Of a DNA stretch of 64,000 bases, positions 59,352 through 64,000 are shown in pieces (positions within the stretch are counted from its first letter, which is position 1; each line of letters begins with the position of its first letter). The stretch lies in assembly GCF_000215705.1 (NCBI RefSeq), contig NC_015677.1, forward strand, positions 1,810,001 to 1,874,000. The letters run 5' to 3'. Position numbers and translations under genes: made by a program. The notes beneath the pieces are model-generated. The model searched no databases and had not been told where the DNA came from. It saw only the letters and a program-made list of their open reading frames with translations. The DNA is from Ramlibacter tataouinensis TTB310 (GTDB taxonomy: Bacteria > Pseudomonadota > Gammaproteobacteria > Burkholderiales > Burkholderiaceae_C).

Positions 59352-61259
59352 ATGATCCACATCACGCTTCCTGACGGTTCCCGGCGCGAGTACCCCGGGC
59401 CGGTCACCGTGGCCGACGTCGCCGCCTCCATCGGCCCGGGCCTGGCCAAGGCCGCCATCGCCGGCAAGGTCGACGGCAAGGTGGTCGACACCACCTACAC
59501 CATCGCCAAGGACAGCCCGGTGTCCATCATCACGGCCAAGGACGCCGAGGGCCTGGACGTGATCCGCCACTCCACCGCGCACCTGCTGGCCTATGCGGTC
59601 AAGGAGCTGTTCCCCGAGGCCCAGGTGACCATCGGCCCGGTGATCGACAACGGCTTCTACTACGACTTCGCGTACAAGCGGCCCTTCACGCCCGAGGACC
59701 TGGCCGCCATCGAGAAGCGCATGGCCGAACTGGCAGCCAAGGACGAGCCGGTGACGCGGCGGGTGCTGCCGCGCGACCAGGCGGTCGAGCACTTCAAGGC
59801 GATGGGCGAGCAGTACAAGGCCGAGATCATCGGCAGCATCCCGGCCGGCGAGGACGTATCGCTGTACGCCGAAGGCGGCTTCGAGGACCTGTGCCGCGGC
59901 CCGCACGTGCCCAGCACCGGCAAGCTCAGGCACTTCAAGCTGATGAAGGTGGCCGGTGCCTACTGGCGCGGCGACCACCGCAACGAGATGCTGCAGCGCA
60001 TCTACGGCACGGCCTGGGCTTCCAAGGAGGAGCTGCAGCAGTACCTGAAGATGCTGGAGGAAGCCGAAAAGCGCGACCACCGCAAGCTCGGCCGGGAGCT
60101 GGACCTGTTCCATATCGACGACGTCGCGCCCGGCGTGGTGTTCTGGCATCCCAAGGGCTGGGCCGTGTGGCAGGTCGTCGAGCAGTACATGCGTCAGGTC
60201 TACAAGGACACCGGCTACCAGGAGGTCAAGGGACCGCAGATCCTGGACAAGAGCCTGTGGGAGAAGACCGGCCACTGGCAGAACTACCGCGAGAACATGT
60301 TCGTCACCGAGAGCGAGAAGCGCGACTACGCGCTCAAGCCGATGAACTGCCCCGGCCACGTGCTGATCTTCAAGTCGGCCCTGCGCAGCTACCGCGACCT
60401 GCCGATGCGCTACGGCGAGTTCGGCCAGTGCCACCGCAACGAGCCCTCCGGCGCGCTGCACGGCATCATGCGCGTGCGCGGCTTCACGCAGGACGACGGC
60501 CACGCCTTCTGCACCGAGGACCAGATCCTGGACGAGTGCGTGGCCTACACGGCGCAGCTGCAGAAGGTCTACCAGGATTTCGGCTTCGCCGACATCCTCT
60601 ACAAGGTGGCCACGCGCCCGGAGCACCGGGTCGGCTCGGACGAGCTGTGGGACAAGGCCGAGCACGCCTGCATGGAAGCGCTGCGCCGCTCGGGCGTGGA
60701 GTTCGTCGTCGCCCCGGGCGACGGCGCGTTCTACGGGCCCAAGATCGAGTACACGCTCAAGGACGCGCTGGGACGCCAGTGGCAGTGCGGCACCATGCAG
60801 GTGGACTTCAACACGGCCGAGCGGCTGGGTGCCGAGTACGTGACCGAGACCAGCGGCCGCGCCCACCCGGTGATGCTGCACCGGGCCATCGTCGGCAGCC
60901 TGGAGCGCTTCATCGGCATGCTGATCGAACACCATGCCGGCGCGCTGCCCGCCTGGCTGGCGCCGGTGCAGGTGGTGGTGGCGAGCATCACGGACAACCA
61001 GGCCGACTATGCCCGCGAGGTGGCCAAATCGCTTCAGAATCAAGGGGTTAGGGTTGAGCTCGATCTGCGCAACGAGAAAATCACGTATAAAATACGCGAG
61101 CATTCGATGCAAAAGCTGCCTTACATCCTGGTCGTCGGCGACAAGGAAAAGGCGGCAGGCGCCGTCTCCGTGCGCGCTCGTGGCAACCAGGACCTCGGCT
61201 CGATGCCTCTCGAAGCTTTTTCGCAGAGGCTCGCCGCCGACATCACCAGCAAAAGCTGA
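59352..61259 (+). CDS. thrS: Threonyl-tRNA synthetase
   Basis: ThrRS charges tRNA-Thr. The 635-residue class II synthetase has the N-terminal TGS domain ([20 protein letters not shown]) and the editing domain with [16 protein letters not shown] and the [18 protein letters not shown] block. In the catalytic core the zinc ligands are Cys in PMNCPGH, His in [15 protein letters not shown] and His in [17 protein letters not shown]-terminal anticodon domain closes it. No clear Shine-Dalgarno is seen before ATG 59352. Expression is likely controlled by the upstream attenuator. Confidence 0.97.
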   Translation: MIHITLPDGSRREYPGPVTVADVAASIGPGLAKAAIAGKVDGKVVDTTYTIAKDSPVSIITAKDAEGLDVIRHSTAHLLAYAVKELFPEAQVTIGPVIDNGFYYDFAYKRPFTPEDLAAIEKRMAELAAKDEPVTRRVLPRDQAVEHFKAMGEQYKAEIIGSIPAGEDVSLYAEGGFEDLCRGPHVPSTGKLRHFKLMKVAGAYWRGDHRNEMLQRIYGTAWASKEELQQYLKMLEEAEKRDHRKLGRELDLFHIDDVAPGVVFWHPKGWAVWQVVEQYMRQVYKDTGYQEVKGPQILDKSLWEKTGHWQNYRENMFVTESEKRDYALKPMNCPGHVLIFKSALRSYRDLPMRYGEFGQCHRNEPSGALHGIMRVRGFTQDDGHAFCTEDQILDECVAYTAQLQKVYQDFGFADILYKVATRPEHRVGSDELWDKAEHACMEALRRSGVEFVVAPGDGAFYGPKIEYTLKDALGRQWQCGTMQVDFNTAERLGAEYVTETSGRAHPVMLHRAIVGSLERFIGMLIEHHAGALPAWLAPVQVVVASITDNQADYAREVAKSLQNQGVRVELDLRNEKITYKIREHSMQKLPYILVVGDKEKAAGAVSVRARGNQDLGSMPLEAFSQRLAADITSKS

Positions 61260-61343
61260 TCGTGGATGGAAAGCCGGTTGCCCGCGCCAACAGGGACGGT
61301 TCAGCTACTGTTTTGGTAGCAAACCATTATGAAGGATTGAACC

Positions 61344-61934
61344 ATCGCTACTGACTTTCGCGACCGCCGCCACCGCGAGGAACGCAAGCACCGCCTGAAC
61401 CGGGAAATCATGGCCCCGGAAGTCCGCCTCTCCGGCCCCGAGAACGAGCCCCTGGGCATCGTCAGCCTGCAAGAGGCGCTGCGCATGGCGGGCGAGCTGG
61501 ACGTGGACCTGGTCGAGATTGCCGCGACTGCCAACCCGCCGGTGTGCCGGCTGATGGACTACGGCAAGTTCAAGTACCAGGAACAGAAGAAGGCGGCGGA
61601 AGCGAAAGCCAAGCAGACGGTCATCGAGATCAAGGAAATCAAGTTCCGGCCGGGCACCGACGAGGGCGACTACGCCATCAAGATGCGCAACATCCGCCGT
61701 TTCCTGGCCGAGGGGGACAAGTGCAAGATCACGCTGCGCTTCCGCGGCCGCGAGATCACGCACCAGGAGATCGGCATGGCGTTGCTCAACCGCATCCGCG
61801 ACGAGCTGGGCGACAGCATCCTAATCGAGCAGTTCCCCAAGCTGGAAGGCCGGCAGATGATCATGATGATCGCGCCGAGCCGCAAGAAGGTCGTTGCCAA
61901 GCCGGCCGCCGAGCCGCAAGGCGCTTCGGCCTGA
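61344..61934 (+). CDS. infC: Translation initiation factor IF-3 (AUC start)
   Basis: IF3 discriminates against wrong start codons and keeps subunits apart. The family N-terminus ([21 protein letters not shown]) continues upstream of the first ATG at 61410 and reaches an ATC at 61344 with AAGGA 7 nt upstream, giving 196 residues. A rare start codon is the known basis of IF3 autoregulation in E. coli (AUU there). Core blocks: [34 protein letters not shown] and [21 protein letters not shown]. Confidence 0.93.
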   Translation: MATDFRDRRHREERKHRLNREIMAPEVRLSGPENEPLGIVSLQEALRMAGELDVDLVEIAATANPPVCRLMDYGKFKYQEQKKAAEAKAKQTVIEIKEIKFRPGTDEGDYAIKMRNIRRFLAEGDKCKITLRFRGREITHQEIGMALLNRIRDELGDSILIEQFPKLEGRQMIMMIAPSRKKVVAKPAAEPQGASA

Positions 61935-61954
61935 GGGGTTTCAAGGACAGGTTC

Positions 61955-62010
61955 AGCCGCCGCCGGGTCTGGTCGCCCGGCGGCGCTGTGAAGGAAGGCT
62001 TCGGCCTTCC
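61955..62010 (+). promoter_or_regulatory. Two hairpins in the infC-rpmI gap
   Basis: Hairpin one pairs 61958-61967 with 61976-61985 (10 bp, very GC-rich, extended by 2 bp past a bulge). Hairpin two is GGAAGGC-TTCG-GCCTTCC (61993-62010), a 7-bp stem capped by a stable UUCG tetraloop. No U-run follows either. They may mark RNA processing or the L20-dependent control region known for rpmI-rplT in other bacteria. Confidence 0.5.
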
Positions 62011-62085
62011 ACAAGTGGCTCGGGGCCAACAAGTCCGCGGAAGGTTCGCGGCGCCTCACGAGCACAACGAAGAAGGAGCATTCAC

Positions 62086-62289
62086 ATGCCCAAGATGAAG
62101 ACCAAGAGCGGCGCCAAGAAGCGTTTCCGCGTCCGTCCCGGTGGGACCGTCAAGCGTGGCCAGGCTTTCAAGCGCCACATCCTGACGAAGAAGACCACCA
62201 AGAACAAGCGCCATCTGCGTGGTGCGGTCGCTGTGCATGAGACCAACATGGGTCACATGGCGCAGATGCTGCCGTTCGCCGGCCTGTAA
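62086..62289 (+). CDS. rpmI: 50S ribosomal protein L35
   Basis: L35 (bL35) is a 67-residue basic large-subunit protein. The sequence [36 protein letters not shown] and [11 protein letters not shown] matches the family over its full length. AAGGAG lies 8 nt before ATG 62086. It is followed 25 bp later by rplT. Confidence 0.97.
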   Translation: MPKMKTKSGAKKRFRVRPGGTVKRGQAFKRHILTKKTTKNKRHLRGAVAVHETNMGHMAQMLPFAGL

Positions 62290-62314
62290 ACACTGACGGA
62301 CAAGGAGAAAACAC

Positions 62315-62674
62315 ATGCCTCGCGTCAAACGCGGCGTCACCGCCCGCGCCCGCCACAAGAAAGTTCTCGCCCTGGCCAAGGGCTTCCGCGGCCGCCGCGG
62401 CAACGTCTTCCGCATCGCCAAAGAGGCGGTGATGAAGGCCGGGCAGTACGCCTACCGCGACCGCCGCACCAAGAAGCGCGTGTTCCGCCAGCTGTGGATC
62501 GCCCGCATCAACGCGGCCGCGCGCGAGTGCGGCCTGACCTACAGCCAGTTCGCCAACGGCATCCGCAAGGCCGGTATCGAGATCGACCGCAAGGTGCTGG
62601 CCGACCTCGCCGTGCACGACAAGGCGGCCTTTGCCGGCATCGTGGAGCAGGCCAAGGCCAAGCTGGCTGCCTGA
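62315..62674 (+). CDS. rplT: 50S ribosomal protein L20
   Basis: L20 (bL20) is needed early in 50S assembly and represses its own operon in several bacteria. The 119-residue protein shows [60 protein letters not shown] and [21 protein letters not shown] lies just before ATG 62315. Two hairpins separate it from pheS. Confidence 0.97.
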   Translation: MPRVKRGVTARARHKKVLALAKGFRGRRGNVFRIAKEAVMKAGQYAYRDRRTKKRVFRQLWIARINAAARECGLTYSQFANGIRKAGIEIDRKVLADLAVHDKAAFAGIVEQAKAKLAA

Positions 62675-62681
62675 GCTCACG

Positions 62682-62704
62682 GCGGGCGCGCACGTGGCGC
62701 CCGC
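62682..62704 (+). terminator. Hairpin after rplT
   Basis: GCGGGCGC (62682-62689) pairs with GCGCCCGC (62697-62704) over 8 bp, followed by TTTCGC. The T-run is short, so it is a weak terminator or processing site. Confidence 0.45.
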
Positions 62705-62722
62705 TTTCGCGAAACCTCAAGG

Positions 62723-62756
62723 ACAGGGGCTAGGGCGCAGCACTAGCCCCTGTTTT
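62723..62756 (+). promoter_or_regulatory. Terminator-like or translation-bridging hairpin before pheS
   Basis: An 11-bp perfect stem, ACAGGGGCTAG (62723-62733) with CTAGCCCCTGT (62743-62753), ends in TTTT. The only Shine-Dalgarno-like sequence before pheS, AAGGA at 62719-62723, abuts the 5' side of the stem. The ATG is 9 nt after the 3' side. Confidence 0.65.
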
Positions 62757-62762
62757 CGTCTG

Positions 62763-63824
62763 ATGACCACCAACGATCTCGAATCCATCGTCGCGGCCGC
62801 CCGCCAGGCGTTCGCCCAGGCGGCCACGCCGGCCGAACTGGAGAACGCCAAGGCGCAGTTCACCGGCAAGTCGGGCCGCGTCACCGAGCTGATGAAGGGC
62901 ATGGCCGCGCTCCCGGTCGACGAGAAGAAGACGCGCGGCGCGGCGATCAACCAGGCCAAGCAGGCGATCGAGGCGGCGCTGCACGAGCGCCGCCAGGCGC
63001 TGGCCGACGCCGAGCTGGAAGCGCAGCTCGAGGCCGAGGCGCTCGACGTGTCGCTTCCGGGCCGCCTGCGCGAGCCCGGCGCACTGCACCCGATCACGCT
63101 GACCCAGGAACGCATCGAGCTGATCTTCGCCAGCATGGGCTTCGACGTGGCCGACGGCCCCGAAGTCGAGAGCGACTGGCACAGCTTCACGTCGCTGAAC
63201 AACCCGCCCAACCACCCGGCGCGCTCGATGCAGGACACGTTCTACGTGGACATCAAGGGCGACGACGGCATCCCGTACAACCTGCGGCCGCACACCAGCC
63301 CGATGCAGGTGCGCTACGCCCACCAGCGCGTCAAGAAGTACGCCGAGGCGGTCCGGCGCGGCGAGCCCATGCCGGACATCCGCGTGATCGCACCGGGGCG
63401 CACGTACCGCGTGGACAACGACGCCACCCACTCGCCCATGTTCCACCAGTGCGAAGGCCTGTGGCTGGGCGAGAACGTGAGCTTCAAGGACCTGAAGGTC
63501 GTCTTCACCGACTTCTGCCGCACCTTCTTCGAAAGCGACGACCTGGCGCTGCGCTTCCGCCCCAGCTTCTTCCCGTTCACCGAGCCTTCCGCCGAGATCG
63601 ACATCCAGTTCCAGAGCGGCCCGCTGGCCGGCCGCTGGCTGGAGATCTCCGGCTCCGGGCAGGTGCACCCGCAGGTGGTGCGCAACATGGGCCTCGATCC
63701 TGAAAAGTACATCGGCTTCGCCTTCGGCATGGGCATGGACCGCCTGACCATGCTGCGCTACGGCGTCAGCGACCTGCGCCTGTTCTTCGACGGCGACATC
63801 CGCTTCCTCAAGCAATTCCGGTAA
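62763..63824 (+). CDS. pheS: Phenylalanyl-tRNA synthetase alpha subunit
   Basis: PheS is the catalytic subunit of the heterotetrameric PheRS. The 353-residue protein has the N-terminal coiled coil ([20 protein letters not shown]), [30 protein letters not shown], the motif 2 region [45 protein letters not shown] and motif 3 [19 protein letters not shown] 62763 is chosen; the frame stays open to GTG 62694, which would place the hairpin in coding sequence and has no ribosome site. It is 3 bp before pheT. Confidence 0.95.
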   Translation: MTTNDLESIVAAARQAFAQAATPAELENAKAQFTGKSGRVTELMKGMAALPVDEKKTRGAAINQAKQAIEAALHERRQALADAELEAQLEAEALDVSLPGRLREPGALHPITLTQERIELIFASMGFDVADGPEVESDWHSFTSLNNPPNHPARSMQDTFYVDIKGDDGIPYNLRPHTSPMQVRYAHQRVKKYAEAVRRGEPMPDIRVIAPGRTYRVDNDATHSPMFHQCEGLWLGENVSFKDLKVVFTDFCRTFFESDDLALRFRPSFFPFTEPSAEIDIQFQSGPLAGRWLEISGSGQVHPQVVRNMGLDPEKYIGFAFGMGMDRLTMLRYGVSDLRLFFDGDIRFLKQFR

Positions 63825-63827
63825 GCC

Positions 63828-64000
63828 ATGCAATTCCCCGAGTCCTGGCTGCGCGCGTTCTGCAACCCGCCGCTGTCCACGCAACAGATCGCCGACGTGC
63901 TCACCATGGGTGGCATGGAGGTGGAAGACCTGCGCCCGGTCGCGCCGCCTTTCACCCAGGTGGTGGTGGGCGAGATCAAGGAGGCCGTCCAGCATCCCAA
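63828..64000 (+). CDS. pheT: Phenylalanyl-tRNA synthetase beta subunit (N-terminal fragment)
   Basis: The first 57 codons of PheT are present (MQFPESWLRAFCNPPLSTQQ, IADVLTMGGMEVEDLRPVAP, FTQVVVGEIKEA). They match the family N-terminus leading into the tRNA-binding OB domain. The rest lies beyond the window. It directly follows pheS. Confidence 0.93.
   Translation, partial: MQFPESWLRAFCNPPLSTQQIADVLTMGGMEVEDLRPVAPPFTQVVVGEIKEAVQHP

Noticed and set aside
62694..62762. GTG start extending pheS upstream by 23 codons
   Set aside because: No ribosome site, would translate the strong hairpin, and the added residues do not resemble PheS N-termini.

Overview
The window is a gene-dense, roughly 70 percent GC bacterial chromosome segment. 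Gene order and protein sequences point to Betaproteobacteria, Burkholderiales, most likely Comamonadaceae (Ramlibacter/Variovorax-like). The main pointers are the ispD-ispF pair beside an OmpR/EnvZ pair, PhaR and 3-hydroxybutyrate dehydrogenase (polyhydroxybutyrate metabolism), and the rpsB-to-rnhB envelope operon. The genus is inference. I saw no insertion sequence, prophage, CRISPR array or rRNA operon.

Layout. 1-6.5 kb: truncated mfd (minus), ispD-ispF (plus), and an envZ-like/ompR-like pair (minus). 6.7-13.3 kb: a SIMPL-domain secreted protein, a diacylglycerol-kinase-like lipid kinase, a metallophosphoesterase, bdhA (minus), an alpha/beta hydrolase and relA. 13.3-18.8 kb: tRNA-Val(GAC), phaR, rimO, tRNA-Leu(CAG, minus), rnr and an SDR. 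18.8-22.9 kb (minus): amidase, dadA and bifunctional nnr. 22.9-38.1 kb: the long rpsB-tsf-pyrH-frr-uppS-cdsA-dxr-rseP-bamA-skp-lpxD-fabZ-lpxA-lpxB-rnhB-rRNA methyltransferase cluster (translation, isoprenoid/phospholipid synthesis, outer-membrane assembly, lipid A). 38.2-46.9 kb: carAB, greA, a DUF4149 membrane protein, yhbY (minus), rlmE and ftsH. 47-56.3 kb: an accessory sugar locus. It has a two-permease sugar ABC importer, an SDR and a LacI regulator on the minus strand, and a divergent PhyH dioxygenase, aldose 1-epimerase and SMP-30 lactonase on the plus strand. 56.3-59.1 kb: folP-glmM and a MOSC protein. 59.1-64 kb: thrS-infC-rpmI-rplT-pheS-pheT (pheT truncated).

The most interesting signals are regulatory. 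(1) A 13-codon leader peptide with five threonine codons precedes a strong terminator in front of thrS, with a plausible antiterminator, as in classical attenuation. (2) An 11-bp perfect hairpin separates a Shine-Dalgarno sequence from the pheS start codon, so folding could either terminate transcription or bring the two together. (3) A near-perfect 47-nt hairpin sits at the predicted 5' end of the rpsB mRNA. (4) Terminator-like hairpins lie just after the predicted greA and mfd promoters. (5) The LacI-controlled sugar locus has a perfect 11-8-11 inverted repeat, and a 13-bp element is shared by both divergent operons. Most open reading frames on the opposite strand of these genes are high-GC shadows and were left out. 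No gap between genes exceeds 300 bases.
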